A stretch of DNA of 64,000 nucleotides, taken from Profundicola sp048268105. Lineage in GTDB: Bacteria; Bacteroidota; Bacteroidia; Flavobacteriales; Weeksellaceae. Location: the NCBI GenBank assembly GCA_048268105.1, contig JBLWWH010000002.1, positions 1 to 64,000 on the forward strand. Direction: 5' to 3'. A model generated the notes under the pieces. That model was not told where the DNA came from. It saw nothing but the letters and a program-made list of their open reading frames with translations, and did no database searches. The stretch's first letter is position 1. Every line of letters starts with the position of its first letter. Both the position numbers and the translations under genes were made by a program. This document shows, piece by piece, positions 44,242-53,843 of the stretch.

Positions 44242-46839
44242 ATGTCACAAAATACTTATTATATACAGGGGATGACCTGCGAAGGTTGTGTTAAAAGCGT
44301 TCAGGAGGAGCTGTCTAAAATCAAGGATGTTGACCATGTTGAAGTTGATTTAGATTCGCAGACTGCAGTTTTGAACTCGGATAAAGAAATTCTATTGAAC
44401 CAAGTCGAAAAACAACTTGCGTCTACCGATTACGACGTATTCAAGACTTTAGAAGAAGCTCAAACTTATACCTACTATATTCAGGGGATGACTTGTGCTG
44501 GTTGTGGAGAAACTGTAACCGATAGTTTAAAGTCAGTAGATGGTGTAGAAAAAATTAAAGTTGATTTGAATCAGCAAACCGCTGTTATTAGAACCAACAA
44601 GTATGTTCCATTTTTTAGATTAAAAAAAGCCTTATCGAATACACACTATACCTTGCATAAATCTAAAGAAGATTTAGAAAAAGCTGAATCTGGCGAACCT
44701 GTAATAGACGAAAGCAAAGTGCAAGAATGGTATTGCCCGATGATGTGCGAAGGCGACAAAACTTATCCCGAAAATGTAGGTTGTCCGGTTTGTGGAATGG
44801 ATTTAGTTCCCGTACAAGGCGCCGATTCCAGTGGCCATGACAGCACCTACAAGAAATTATTGAATAAGCTTTGGTGGTCGATAGCATTCACTTTGCCCAT
44901 ATTCATTATCGCCATGAGCGAAATGATTCCTAACAATCCATTGTTTGATATGATGGATCAGACATATTGGAATTGGGTTCAATTTGCTCTTTCTATACCA
45001 GTTGTTTTCTATTTCTGTTGGATGTTCTTTGAAAGGGCTTACAACAGTATCAAAACTTGGAATCTCAACATGTTTACCTTGATTGGTATTGGAGCTGGAA
45101 TGGCGTGGATTTTTAGTACGATTGCGATCATTTTTCCAGATTTGATGCCAGATGAATTTAAATCCCATGGCAGTGTTCACGTTTATTTTGAAGCAGCCAC
45201 GGTGATTTTAACCTTGGTACTGCTCGGACAAGTTCTGGAGGCAAGAGCACATGGAAAGACCCAATCGGCGATACAAGATTTATTAAAATTAGCCCCGAAT
45301 GAAGCTACTAAGGTGGTGGATGGTCAAGAAGTGGTGGTTTCTATCAATGAAATTGAGGTGGGTGATACATTGCGTGTAAAACCAGGAGAGAAAGTTCCAG
45401 TGGATGGTGTTATTATAGAAGGAAGCAGTTCTGTAGACGAATCCATGATTACAGGAGAACCTATTCCGGTAGACAAGCAAGTAGATGATCAAGTCTCTTC
45501 GGGAACTATTAATGGTAATCAAAGTTTCTTGATGAAAGCCGAAAAAGTAGGTACAGATACCTTGCTTTCCCAAATTATTGAAATGGTGAATGGAGCAACA
45601 AGAAGTAGAGCTCCGATTCAGAATTTGGCGGATAAGATTTCTGCTTATTTTGTTCCCATTGTGGTTGCAGTATCGGTAATTACTTTTATTGTTTGGGCTA
45701 TTTTCGGTCCAGGGATAGAGTATGCATTTATTAATGCCATTGCTGTTCTTATTATAGCCTGCCCTTGTGCGCTTGGTTTGGCCACGCCTATGAGTGTTAT
45801 GGTTGGAATTGGAAAAGGAGCACAAAATGGCGTACTGGTGAGAAATGCAGAAGCTATTGAAATTTTGGATAAAGTAGATACCCTCATCATCGATAAAACG
45901 GGAACCATTACCGAAGGTAAACCATCGGTAGAGCGAATTATTAATTTCGATTCCGAAATGGAACATGATTATTTAACCAGTATGATTGCCTCTCTAAATC
46001 AACAAAGTGAGCATCCATTAGCTTCAGCCACGGTTAAATATGCCAAGGAAAAGAAAATTGAATTAAAACCAACTACAAATTTTGATGCCATCACCGGAAA
46101 AGGTGTAATTGGTAAAGTAAACCAAGTGAACGTGATTTTGGGTAATGAAGCCTTATTAAAAGATCATTCAGTGGTAATTCCAACAGATTTAAGAAAACAG
46201 GCTACGCAATATCAGTCAGAAGGAAAAACCGTGTCTTATGTTGCCTTAGATCAGCAAATAGCTGGAATTATGGTGATTGCCGATAAAATTAAAAAGACCA
46301 GTGTTGAGGCCATCAAATCACTTCAAGACAAGGGTATTGAAGTGATTATGATGACGGGCGATAATGAGAAAACAGCACAGGCTGTTGCTTCTCAAACAGG
46401 TCTTAGTAAATTTAAAGCGAGTATGCTTCCTCAGGATAAATTGAGTGAAATTGAAAAATTACAAGCACAAGGTAAAATGGTTGCGATGGCGGGTGATGGG
46501 ATTAACGATGCTCCGGCTTTGGCTCAATCCAATGTTGGAATTGCTATGGGTACCGGAACTGATGTTGCTATCAATTCTTCGGAAATCACTTTGGTTAAAG
46601 GAGATTTAAAGGGAATCGTTAAAGCTAAAAAATTAAGTCATGCAGTAATGAAAAATATTAAGCAAAATTTATTTTTCGCATTAATTTATAACACCTTAGG
46701 CGTTCCTGTTGCAGCCGGAATTTTATATCCATTCTTTGGATTGTTGTTGTCTCCTATGATTGCAGCTTTGATTATGAGTTTTAGTTCGGTGAGTGTAATT
46801 GCGAATGCATTGAGGTTACGAGGACTTTCCTTAGATTAA
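44242..46839 (+). CDS. copA: Copper-exporting P1B-type ATPase
   Basis: An 865-aa inner-membrane pump. It has two N-terminal HMA domains (GMTCEGC at about 9-15 and GMTCAGC at about 84-90), then a Cys-rich heavy-metal-binding segment (WYCPMMCEGDKTYPENVGCP, about 165-185) and eight membrane helices. It also shows the actuator TGE (MITGEPIPV), the ion path CPC (IACPCALGLATP, about 504), phosphorylation site DKTGT (about 551), SEHPLA and the hinge GDGINDAPAL. It expels Cu(I) from the cytoplasm using ATP. The extra Cys-rich segment is common in Bacteroidetes CopA/SilP-type pumps. Confidence 0.95.
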   Translation: MSQNTYYIQGMTCEGCVKSVQEELSKIKDVDHVEVDLDSQTAVLNSDKEILLNQVEKQLASTDYDVFKTLEEAQTYTYYIQGMTCAGCGETVTDSLKSVDGVEKIKVDLNQQTAVIRTNKYVPFFRLKKALSNTHYTLHKSKEDLEKAESGEPVIDESKVQEWYCPMMCEGDKTYPENVGCPVCGMDLVPVQGADSSGHDSTYKKLLNKLWWSIAFTLPIFIIAMSEMIPNNPLFDMMDQTYWNWVQFALSIPVVFYFCWMFFERAYNSIKTWNLNMFTLIGIGAGMAWIFSTIAIIFPDLMPDEFKSHGSVHVYFEAATVILTLVLLGQVLEARAHGKTQSAIQDLLKLAPNEATKVVDGQEVVVSINEIEVGDTLRVKPGEKVPVDGVIIEGSSSVDESMITGEPIPVDKQVDDQVSSGTINGNQSFLMKAEKVGTDTLLSQIIEMVNGATRSRAPIQNLADKISAYFVPIVVAVSVITFIVWAIFGPGIEYAFINAIAVLIIACPCALGLATPMSVMVGIGKGAQNGVLVRNAEAIEILDKVDTLIIDKTGTITEGKPSVERIINFDSEMEHDYLTSMIASLNQQSEHPLASATVKYAKEKKIELKPTTNFDAITGKGVIGKVNQVNVILGNEALLKDHSVVIPTDLRKQATQYQSEGKTVSYVALDQQIAGIMVIADKIKKTSVEAIKSLQDKGIEVIMMTGDNEKTAQAVASQTGLSKFKASMLPQDKLSEIEKLQAQGKMVAMAGDGINDAPALAQSNVGIAMGTGTDVAINSSEITLVKGDLKGIVKAKKLSHAVMKNIKQNLFFALIYNTLGVPVAAGILYPFFGLLLSPMIAALIMSFSSVSVIANALRLRGLSLD

Positions 46840-46944
46840 AAATATATTTTACATTTTTAAACCTCTCTTTCTTCAACTAATAAATTCTTAATATGTTTTT
46901 AAGGTATGCATTTTGCGGTTTTGTATTGAATTAAATTTATTTAT

Positions 46945-47163
46945 ATGCAATTATTTAAAAACATCCTCATCACTTTATTGAATGTTGCCTTGCAGTCAGG
47001 GTTGTTTTATGGAATACTTTATTTGATCACGTGAGACGCAAAAGCGTTTGGAGATTGCCTAATTATATTTTCTTCAATGAGTGGAACTTTTTGCACTTTG
47101 ATGATGGTTGTGACAGGAATTTTACCACTTAGAGGAATTAACAAAGAGGATCATTCATCATAG
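46945..47163 (+). pseudogene. Small two-helix membrane protein gene broken by an in-frame TGA
   Basis: From the ATG at 46945 the frame runs 29 codons (QLFKNILITLLNVALQSGLF) to TGA at 47032-47034, then stays open in the same frame for 42 codons (AFGDCLIIFSSMSGTFCTLM, ending NKEDHSS) to TAG at 47161. Both halves are membrane-protein-like. A single TGG-to-TGA change explains it. Without the stop the product would be 72 codons. Confidence 0.55.
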
Positions 47164-47177
47164 TTTTATAAAAATAA

Positions 47178-47203
47178 AAAGACCAGCACACAGGCTGGTC
47201 TTT
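47178..47203. terminator. Bidirectional terminator
   Basis: AAAGACCAGC, loop ACACAG, GCTGGTCTTT. A-rich on the left and lying 24 bp after the stop of the minus-strand RRM gene, so it serves that gene too. Confidence 0.8.
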
Positions 47204-47226
47204 CAATTTCAATAAGAGATTAATTA

Positions 47227-47541
47227 TTAATATCTTCTACGATCGTTATTATCATTTCTTCTAAAACCGCCGCCTCCGCCGCGATTGTTATCTCTTCTTT
47301 CTCTTGGTTCTGCTTGTTTTACAACAATTGTAAAACCATCTAGTTCAGTACCGTCTAATTGAGCGATTGCTTCTTTAGCTTCCTCGTCATTTGCCATTTC
47401 AACGAAACCAAAACATTTGGAACGTCCGGATTCTCTATCCATAATGACCTTAGATGAAGTTACTTCACCATAGTTTTCAAAAGCTTCTTTTAAGCCGTAA
47501 TCGTCTGTTTCTCTGTTGAGTTTTGTTACAAAAATATTCAT
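47227..47541 (-). CDS. RRM-domain RNA-binding protein with Gly/Arg tail
   Basis: A 104-aa protein with one RNA recognition motif (about 1-78): RNP2 is IFVTKL and RNP1 is RSKCFGFVEM. The last 25 residues are Gly/Arg/Asn-rich (RRDNNRGGGGGFRRNDNNDR). Such proteins are abundant in Bacteroidetes and cyanobacteria and are often cold-induced. A ~300-bp AT-rich region with no other gene lies upstream (47542-47839) and could hold a long regulated leader. Confidence 0.92.
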   Translation of the reverse strand: MNIFVTKLNRETDDYGLKEAFENYGEVTSSKVIMDRESGRSKCFGFVEMANDEEAKEAIAQLDGTELDGFTIVVKQAEPRERRDNNRGGGGGFRRNDNNDRRRY

Positions 47542-47839
47542 ATAAAAATTTAAAATAAAATGAAATGAAACATAGCAAATTCTGTTCTGACTACTATTTC
47601 ATTCCTTATGCGAATTTATAACAACTTATTGAATTAGAATAATTTATTTTTAAATTCGACTAAATTATTTTTAAAGTTTTATAATTTTTAAATATAAATT
47701 TTTAAAAAGCCTTAACCCATAGGAGGTTCAGACGTTTAGAGAATAAATCTATGTTTGTGTTAAACTTTAAATGAAGGAAACGGTTCTACGGAAATATTTC
47801 CAACTCTTGAATTTTTAGAATAGTCAACTGTTTTACTTT

Positions 47840-48481
47840 CTAAAATAACCTTAGTTGGGATTCTTGACTTTCAGCCACCAAATCGATATCATAGTTGGGA
47901 AAAGAGAAATATTCCAAATCTTTACCCTCCAAAAACAAGTGTTCATCTTCCGGTTTTAAGATGATGGGCATTCGTTTTTTTATATTATGAATATCACTCA
48001 TCAATTCATTCGCCTCGGTGGTGAGCATTGTAAATGTAGATAGAGAGCTTCCATCTTCTGGGTTTTGCCATTCAGAGAACAAACCTGCAAAAGCAAATAA
48101 ATTATCCTCCCCTACTCCAATTTTAAATTTCTCCTTGTTTTTTCCCTTGGTATCATGCCATTTCCATTCATAGAAACCATTGGCAATAATTAAACATCTT
48201 TGGGAAGTATAATCCTTAAATGATTTTTTATCATGAATGCTTTCAATTCTTGCATTAAGCGTAAACCTCTTAATATCATCATCTTCACTCCATGCCGGAA
48301 TCAATCCCCAATTCCAATGTTTAATAAGCCCTGGCTCATCATTACAAATAATGGGCATTTTCGGAAAATCAAAGGCATTAAAATGCGAAGTAGGATGAAA
48401 CAGTTCTATATTTTCAATACTGGCATTAAAGCGCTTTTGCACTTCGGTTGCTTTCTTAGTCTGTTTCGTGTGATAGCACAT
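47840..48481 (-). CDS. SRAP (HMCES/YedK) abasic-site DNA-protein crosslinker
   Basis: A 213-aa protein of the SOS-response-associated peptidase family. Catalytic Cys2 is right after Met1 (MCYHTK), with Asn in LNARIES, Glu in ANGFYEWKW and His in DIHNIKKRMPI, the full active set. It binds abasic sites in single-stranded DNA through a thiazolidine link and shields them. The cleavage of Met1 must occur for activity, which fits the Met-Cys start. It lies 13 bp after NDH-2 and may be co-transcribed with it. Confidence 0.92.
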   Translation of the reverse strand: MCYHTKQTKKATEVQKRFNASIENIELFHPTSHFNAFDFPKMPIICNDEPGLIKHWNWGLIPAWSEDDDIKRFTLNARIESIHDKKSFKDYTSQRCLIIANGFYEWKWHDTKGKNKEKFKIGVGEDNLFAFAGLFSEWQNPEDGSSLSTFTMLTTEANELMSDIHNIKKRMPIILKPEDEHLFLEGKDLEYFSFPNYDIDLVAESQESQLRLF

Positions 48482-48494
48482 GTAAGATTAAATT

Positions 48495-49802
48495 TTAATT
48501 TTCTGGTTCTACGTCCTTCATCACTGTCTGCTCTTTAGCCTTACCATGATATGGACGAATAATAAGTCTAACGCTTTTGTTGTAGGAAAAATATTGGGTA
48601 ATCCAATTCACGAGTGCCACCATTTTATTTCTAAATCCTACCAAAGAAACCAAGTGAACAAAAATCCAAATCATCCAAGCAAACCATCCGCTAAAGCTAT
48701 ATTTCCCTAAATCTGCTACAGCTTTATTTCTACCAATCGTTGCCATAGCTCCCTTGTCTGAATACTTAAATTCTTTCATTGGTTTTGAACGCGAAAGATT
48801 ATTTAAGTTTTTTGCTAGTCGCAAACCTTGTTGAATCGCCGGTTGTGCCACCATCGGGTGACCATGCGGATATTCTTCTGAAACCATACAAGCCACATCG
48901 CCTATCGCAAAAATATGTTCGAAACCCTCAACTTGATTAAATTGATTTACTTTTAATCTATTATCCATAATGGCTTCATTGGGAAAACCATAGATCAGGT
49001 CTCCCTTTACACCTGCTGCCCAAATCAAGGTATTGGCATATAAATCCTTATTATTGGTATCCACAAACTGACCATCATAATTAAGAACTCGTGTATTCAA
49101 CCACAGATGCACATCCATATCGCGCAGATATTTCTCAGCTTTTGCAGAAGCTCTATCCGAGAAACCAGGTAATAAACGATCGCCAGATTGCACCAAGTGA
49201 ACATTCATGATTCTGATATCTAAATCAGGATAATCATTATGTAACACATGATTTTTTAATTCACCTAAGGCACCCGCCAACTCCACTCCGGTAGGTCCAC
49301 CACCCACAATTACAAAATTCATTAACTCTTTGCGCTCATTTAAATCATTGGTAAGCAATGCTTTTTCTAAATTCTGTAGAATCAATGAACGCAAATCCAA
49401 TGCTTCTGGAATAGTTTTCATGGACATGGCATTGTGCTCAATTTCTTCGTTTCCGTAGAAATTGGTCGTTGAACCCGTAGCAACAATTAATTTATCAAAA
49501 CTAAGTTCACCTATGTTGGTATGAATGATATTTTTGCTTGTATCAATAGTTTCAACATCTGCAATACGAAAGTGGAAGTTTTTCTCATTTTTAAATAGAG
49601 TTCGAATTGCATGCGCAATAGAATCCGGTTCCAAACCGGCCGTAGCAACTTGGTACAGTAGAGGCTGAAAAGTATGGTAATTATTTTTATCAATTAACAC
49701 CACTTGATTATCCTTTTTATTAAGATGTCGCGCCAATTTTAAACCACCAAAACCAGCTCCGATGATTACAATTCGAGTTAAACTACTATCTGGTATATTC
49801 AT
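48495..49802 (-). CDS. ndh: Type II NADH dehydrogenase (NDH-2)
   Basis: A 435-aa flavoprotein with two Rossmann folds: FAD motif IVIIGAGFGGLKLARHL at the N-terminus and NAD(P)H motif FVIVGGGPTGVELAGAL around 165-181. AIGDVACM binds FAD. The C-terminal hydrophobic and amphipathic region (about 370-400) attaches it to the inner membrane. It passes electrons from NADH to menaquinone without pumping protons. Confidence 0.92.
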   Translation of the reverse strand: MNIPDSSLTRIVIIGAGFGGLKLARHLNKKDNQVVLIDKNNYHTFQPLLYQVATAGLEPDSIAHAIRTLFKNEKNFHFRIADVETIDTSKNIIHTNIGELSFDKLIVATGSTTNFYGNEEIEHNAMSMKTIPEALDLRSLILQNLEKALLTNDLNERKELMNFVIVGGGPTGVELAGALGELKNHVLHNDYPDLDIRIMNVHLVQSGDRLLPGFSDRASAKAEKYLRDMDVHLWLNTRVLNYDGQFVDTNNKDLYANTLIWAAGVKGDLIYGFPNEAIMDNRLKVNQFNQVEGFEHIFAIGDVACMVSEEYPHGHPMVAQPAIQQGLRLAKNLNNLSRSKPMKEFKYSDKGAMATIGRNKAVADLGKYSFSGWFAWMIWIFVHLVSLVGFRNKMVALVNWITQYFSYNKSVRLIIRPYHGKAKEQTVMKDVEPEN

Positions 49803-49819
49803 TTCTTTGAAATCTTAAA

Positions 49820-49827
49820 CAAAAATA
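49820..49827 (-). promoter_or_regulatory. -7 promoter element of ndh
   Basis: On the minus strand TATTTTTG matches TAnnTTTG, 17 bp before the ATG of ndh. A TTG lies about 21 bp further upstream. Confidence 0.45.
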
Positions 49828-50100
49828 AGCTAAATCATTTGGCTTATACAATTTGAGGTCAATAATTAAGTTCAAAAGACATAAATAACTCATCATCTAT
49901 TTATTAAGAGCATTATACTTTAGGTTTTAATTAAAATTATTGATTTGTTAAACATCGTTAAAAAAGCTCATAGTTTTGAACATTCTGTTGATAAGTATTA
50001 GTTTAACAATATATGAACCCATAATTAATTGAAATGCTAAAAATTTTTATATATATTTATCACATAGTTAGTTTATTAGTTTTAAATAGTTAGTTAGTTT

Positions 50101-50250
50101 ATGATAACAAAAATTCAAAATGTTTTGAATAGTTTATCGTCAGGTGAAACTGAACATGAAGCGTTTATGATGTTAGGTCTGATATTTAGCTTTTTGTTTT
50201 TTATCATTGTGGGTTTAGCCGTTGGTCAAACCATGGCGTTAATTCTTTAA
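50101..50250 (+). CDS. 49-aa single-helix membrane miniprotein
   Basis: An ATG at 50101 opens 49 codons to a TAA at 50248. The N-terminal 20 residues are polar (QNVLNSLSSGETEHEAFM) and are followed by one hydrophobic helix (LGLIFSFLFFIIVGLAVG). A good intrinsic terminator lies 27 bp after the stop and a long AT-rich leader precedes it, which argues for a real, independently transcribed gene. No family recognised. Confidence 0.6.
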   Translation: MITKIQNVLNSLSSGETEHEAFMMLGLIFSFLFFIIVGLAVGQTMALIL

Positions 50251-50277
50251 GTAAAAGTTTAATCTTTAAAATCTAAC

Positions 50278-50308
50278 ACCGGAATTGTAAATACAATTCC
50301 GGTTTTTG
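50278..50308 (+). terminator. Intrinsic terminator of the miniprotein gene
   Basis: A perfect 10-bp stem ACCGGAATTG, loop TAAATA, CAATTCCGGT followed by T run. Confidence 0.85.
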
Positions 50309-50348
50309 TTTTAAATATTTTGTATTTTCAACTTTTATTTAAAATTAT

Positions 50349-52490
50349 ATGAAAAATCGTGTTTTAAGCTTGGGATTATTGGCAGCACTTATGGCCTGCA
50401 ATCCTACGCAAGTAGCAGAAAATCAGCAACAAGAAATGACAGAAACAACAGAAACAAATGTCGTAAACAGCAATCCTTTGCTAAAAACGAGTAAGCTGCC
50501 TTATGGTGCACCAGATTTTACTCAAATTAGAGATGAGCATTATCTACCAGCGATGAAAGAAGCTATGCGCCTTCAAATGGATAGAGTGCACAAAATAGCA
50601 TCGAGCAAAGAAGTTCCAACATTTGATAACACAATTTTAGCATTAGAGAAATCTGGAAAAGAACGCGATCAGGTAGGAAGCGTTTTCTATGCCATGACCA
50701 GTGCACATACCAATGACGAGATAAAGAAAATACAAGAGATTCTTTCTCCTTTAATGGCTCAACACTCAGATGAGATTTATTTGAATTCAGCTTTGTTTAA
50801 CAGAGTAAAAGCTATTCATGACCAATTAGATCAATTGAACTTAGACGCTGAGAGCAAAAAATTGACAGAAGAGTATTATAAGTCTTTCATTCAAGCAGGA
50901 GCTAACTTAAATGATGCTCAAAAAGCAGAGCTTAAAAACATTAACGCTCAAATTGCAACTTTACAAACTCAATTTAACCAAACGCTTTTAAAAGCTAATA
51001 ATGATGCGGTGATTGAGGTAAAAGACAAGGCATTATTAGAAGGTCTTTCGGATTCTGAAATCAAAGCTTTAGAAAATGCTGATGGTAGTGGCTGGACCAT
51101 TAAAATTCAAAATACAACTCAGCAACCTATAATGGCTTCATTAAAAAATAGAAAATTAAGAGAAAAAATATTTAGTGCTTCTTGGAATCGTGCTAATGGT
51201 GGATATTTTGATACCAATGCAACGATTGTTAAAATTGCACAATTAAGAGCAGAGAAAGCTGAATTATTAGGATTCAAAAACTTCGCTGAATGGAGCTTGG
51301 TGAATACCATGGCACAAAATACAGATGCAGTAAATGATTTCTTCGCAGGAATGATTCCAGCCGTAAGAAAGAAAGGCGCTGAAGAAGCCGCGGATATTCA
51401 AGCTATGATGAAGAAAGACGGAATCGAAGGCGAACTAAAACCTTGGGATTGGAGCTACTACGCAGAAAAAGTCAGAAAAGCTAAATATGACTTAGACGAA
51501 AGTCAACTAAAACCATATTTCTTATTAGATAAAGTTTTAGAAGATGGTGTTTTCTATTCTGCAACTAAATTATATGGTATTACTTTTAAGAAAAGAACGG
51601 ATATTCCTACGTATCATCCAGATGTTGTAGTTTATGAAGTTTTCGAAGAAGACGGAACTCCTTTAGCTTTATTCTACGGAGATTTCTTTGCTAGAGAAAG
51701 CAAACGTGGTGGAGCTTGGATGAGCAACTTTGTAGGTCAATCTAAATTATACGATACCAAGCCAGTTATTTACAATGTATGTAACTACCAAAAACCAGCG
51801 GTAGGAGAACCAGCATTATTAACTTTTGATAATGTGATTACGATGTTCCATGAGTTTGGACATGCACTGCACGGTTTATTTGCAGATCAAATGTATCCAA
51901 CACTATCTGGTACTTCGGTAGCAAGAGACTTTGTTGAGTTCCCTTCTCAGGCCAATGAGCATTGGGCACTACATCCAGAAGTTTTGAAAAATTATGCAAA
52001 ACATTATAAAACAGGTGAAGTTATTCCACAAGAGCTAATTACTAAGATTAAAAATGCATCTACCTTCAACCAAGGATTTAGCATGACAGAAGTGATGAGT
52101 GCGGCGGATTTAGATTTCAATTGGCATTCTATGAGTTTAGCTGAAGCAAAACAAGTTGTTGACCCTAATAAATTCGAAAAGAAAGTATTGATGGAAGACA
52201 ATTTATGGGACGAAAATGTTCCACCAAGATATCGTTCATCTTATTTTTCACACATATTTGGTGGTGGATATGGTGCGGGATATTATTCATATTTATGGAC
52301 CGAAATGCTTGCTTTAGATACGGGCAATTGGTTTGATGAAAATGGAGGTTTAAAACGTGAATTGGGACAGCGATATAGAGATATGATCTTATCTCGTGGA
52401 AATACCCAAGAATATAAATCCATGTATAGAGCGTTCAGAGGAAGTGATCCAAAACCTGATGCGATGATTAAAGCACGTGGTTTGAAGTAA
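50349..52490 (+). CDS. dcp: M3-family peptidyl-dipeptidase, lipoprotein form
   Basis: A 713-aa M3 metallopeptidase. The zinc motif HEFGH is in TMFHEFGHALHGLFADQ (about 500), with the third ligand Glu about 28 residues later. The N-terminal FSASW-type signature appears as IFSASWNRANGG. A lipobox (LMACNP, Cys at about 17) suggests a periplasmic lipoprotein, as is common for Bacteroidetes Dcp, whereas the E. coli enzyme is cytoplasmic. It removes C-terminal dipeptides from small peptides. Confidence 0.92.
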   Translation: MKNRVLSLGLLAALMACNPTQVAENQQQEMTETTETNVVNSNPLLKTSKLPYGAPDFTQIRDEHYLPAMKEAMRLQMDRVHKIASSKEVPTFDNTILALEKSGKERDQVGSVFYAMTSAHTNDEIKKIQEILSPLMAQHSDEIYLNSALFNRVKAIHDQLDQLNLDAESKKLTEEYYKSFIQAGANLNDAQKAELKNINAQIATLQTQFNQTLLKANNDAVIEVKDKALLEGLSDSEIKALENADGSGWTIKIQNTTQQPIMASLKNRKLREKIFSASWNRANGGYFDTNATIVKIAQLRAEKAELLGFKNFAEWSLVNTMAQNTDAVNDFFAGMIPAVRKKGAEEAADIQAMMKKDGIEGELKPWDWSYYAEKVRKAKYDLDESQLKPYFLLDKVLEDGVFYSATKLYGITFKKRTDIPTYHPDVVVYEVFEEDGTPLALFYGDFFARESKRGGAWMSNFVGQSKLYDTKPVIYNVCNYQKPAVGEPALLTFDNVITMFHEFGHALHGLFADQMYPTLSGTSVARDFVEFPSQANEHWALHPEVLKNYAKHYKTGEVIPQELITKIKNASTFNQGFSMTEVMSAADLDFNWHSMSLAEAKQVVDPNKFEKKVLMEDNLWDENVPPRYRSSYFSHIFGGGYGAGYYSYLWTEMLALDTGNWFDENGGLKRELGQRYRDMILSRGNTQEYKSMYRAFRGSDPKPDAMIKARGLK

Positions 52491-52518
52491 TTTCTTCAAC
52501 AATAAATAACTTAAACAA

Positions 52519-52555
52519 AACCTTTTCGATGGATTTCGGAAAGGTTTTTGTTTTT
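52519..52555 (+). terminator. Intrinsic terminator of dcp
   Basis: AACCTTTTCGA (52519-52529) pairs with TCGGAAAGGTT (52536-52546) with one wobble, then a T-rich tail. Confidence 0.75.
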
Positions 52556-52575
52556 TTAGGTATCTTTATACAACT

Positions 52576-53766
52576 ATGAGACTAATTCTATTACTTTCGG
52601 TACTGCTTATAAGTTCTTGCAGCATACAGACCTCACCCTTACTGAGTCAGAATAGTAATGCATTTGAGAATCAAGAATACCAATTAACTGGAAATGAAAA
52701 TCCATTGAAAGTTCGTGTTACGGCAGTTCTACTTCAACGCGGAGATGGAACAGGAAATTATTCAAAAAATCGCCCTCAGGAATTTCAATTATTTAAAACT
52801 TATTGGCAGAATGCATTGAATAATTTTCAATATTTAAAAAAACCTAGCGATTTAGAAGGTTGCTATGATGGATTAGACTTTTGGCCTAAGGCTATGCTTG
52901 TTTTTGAGGATAATATTATAGAGGTTAAAAACTCCTATGCTTGGAACAACCGAAACACAGGCTCAAATTATGAGAAAAAAGTTTTAAGAGGCTTCTCTCC
53001 CAGCGAGAGTTGGTATTTGAAATCAGTGGATGATTCATTAACGAAAGCCGAAAAAAATAAACCTACCATTCATGTATACTTTACAAACGACGGCGACACC
53101 TACGACGAATATATTAAAACCAATGGAGCTAACCAATCAAAAACAAATGGTGTTGCAGCGGGTCAGTTCCCTACACCCACAAATTTAAAAAGATCCTCAC
53201 AAATTCATATGCCAGGAGTGTATCCTAAATATTTTTATATGAAAAATAGAGCAACGCAGGAATTTGGAAAATCTTGGGATAAGGAAGTTAAAAATTGGTA
53301 TTTGATTGATGATGCCAAAGGATTGACGCATGAGTTAGGACATAATTTTGGTCTTGGACATGCCAATCAATACCATGGTGCAAATAAATGTGAATGGACC
53401 ATTATGTCTCAAAAGCACTCAGATCCAAGAAATTATTTGCAACCTACTGAGATTCAAAAAATGCATTCAAATCTTTCTAAATCGAATATGATGCAATTTG
53501 TGACAGAAGATTCACATTATGGTACAACGCAAAACTTGAACAAGGATCAAACTTGGACAGAATTGAGAAGATATTATAATGACTTTGTGCTGAAAGAAGA
53601 TGTAAGTTTGAGGATTGCGAATAAAATCATAATGCCAACGAATGCTAAAATTACATTAAATCCAGGCGCTCGAATTATTTTCGAAAATGGTGGAGAAATT
53701 GTTCATTTAGATGGAACGGAGTTTAAAGCTTATGATCTAAAAGGTGATGCTAAGGTTATTAGATAA
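52576..53766 (+). CDS. Metzincin-type zinc metalloprotease lipoprotein
   Basis: A lipobox (LLISSCSI, Cys at about 15) starts a 396-aa protein. The extended zinc motif HELGHNFGLGH (about 252-262) and a Met-turn (TIMSQ, about 276) define a metzincin fold. Cys pairs in LEGCYDG and NKCEW may form a disulfide. The last ~60 residues (IIMPTNAKITLNPGARIIFE) look like a beta-solenoid or sorting-like end. Substrate unknown. Single gene with strong terminator. Confidence 0.85.
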   Translation: MRLILLLSVLLISSCSIQTSPLLSQNSNAFENQEYQLTGNENPLKVRVTAVLLQRGDGTGNYSKNRPQEFQLFKTYWQNALNNFQYLKKPSDLEGCYDGLDFWPKAMLVFEDNIIEVKNSYAWNNRNTGSNYEKKVLRGFSPSESWYLKSVDDSLTKAEKNKPTIHVYFTNDGDTYDEYIKTNGANQSKTNGVAAGQFPTPTNLKRSSQIHMPGVYPKYFYMKNRATQEFGKSWDKEVKNWYLIDDAKGLTHELGHNFGLGHANQYHGANKCEWTIMSQKHSDPRNYLQPTEIQKMHSNLSKSNMMQFVTEDSHYGTTQNLNKDQTWTELRRYYNDFVLKEDVSLRIANKIIMPTNAKITLNPGARIIFENGGEIVHLDGTEFKAYDLKGDAKVIR

Positions 53767-53788
53767 ATCTTAAATTTTAAACATAAAA

Positions 53789-53824
53789 AAAAATGTCACT
53801 CCGAATTTTCAGAGTGACATTTTT
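53789..53824. terminator. Bidirectional terminator
   Basis: A 13-bp stem AAAAATGTCACTC/GAGTGACATTTTT with a 10-nt loop between convergent genes. Confidence 0.85.
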
Positions 53825-53843
53825 AATTTAATAAAAACTCAGA

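Noticed and set aside
45289..45966. 225-aa minus-strand ORF inside copA
   Set aside because: Antisense shadow of a highly conserved pump; its composition (Asn, His, Ser-rich) is that of a reverse frame.
47032..47034. TGA read as tryptophan or selenocysteine
   Set aside because: Other genes here use TGA as a normal stop, no SECIS-like element is seen, and a point mutation is simpler.
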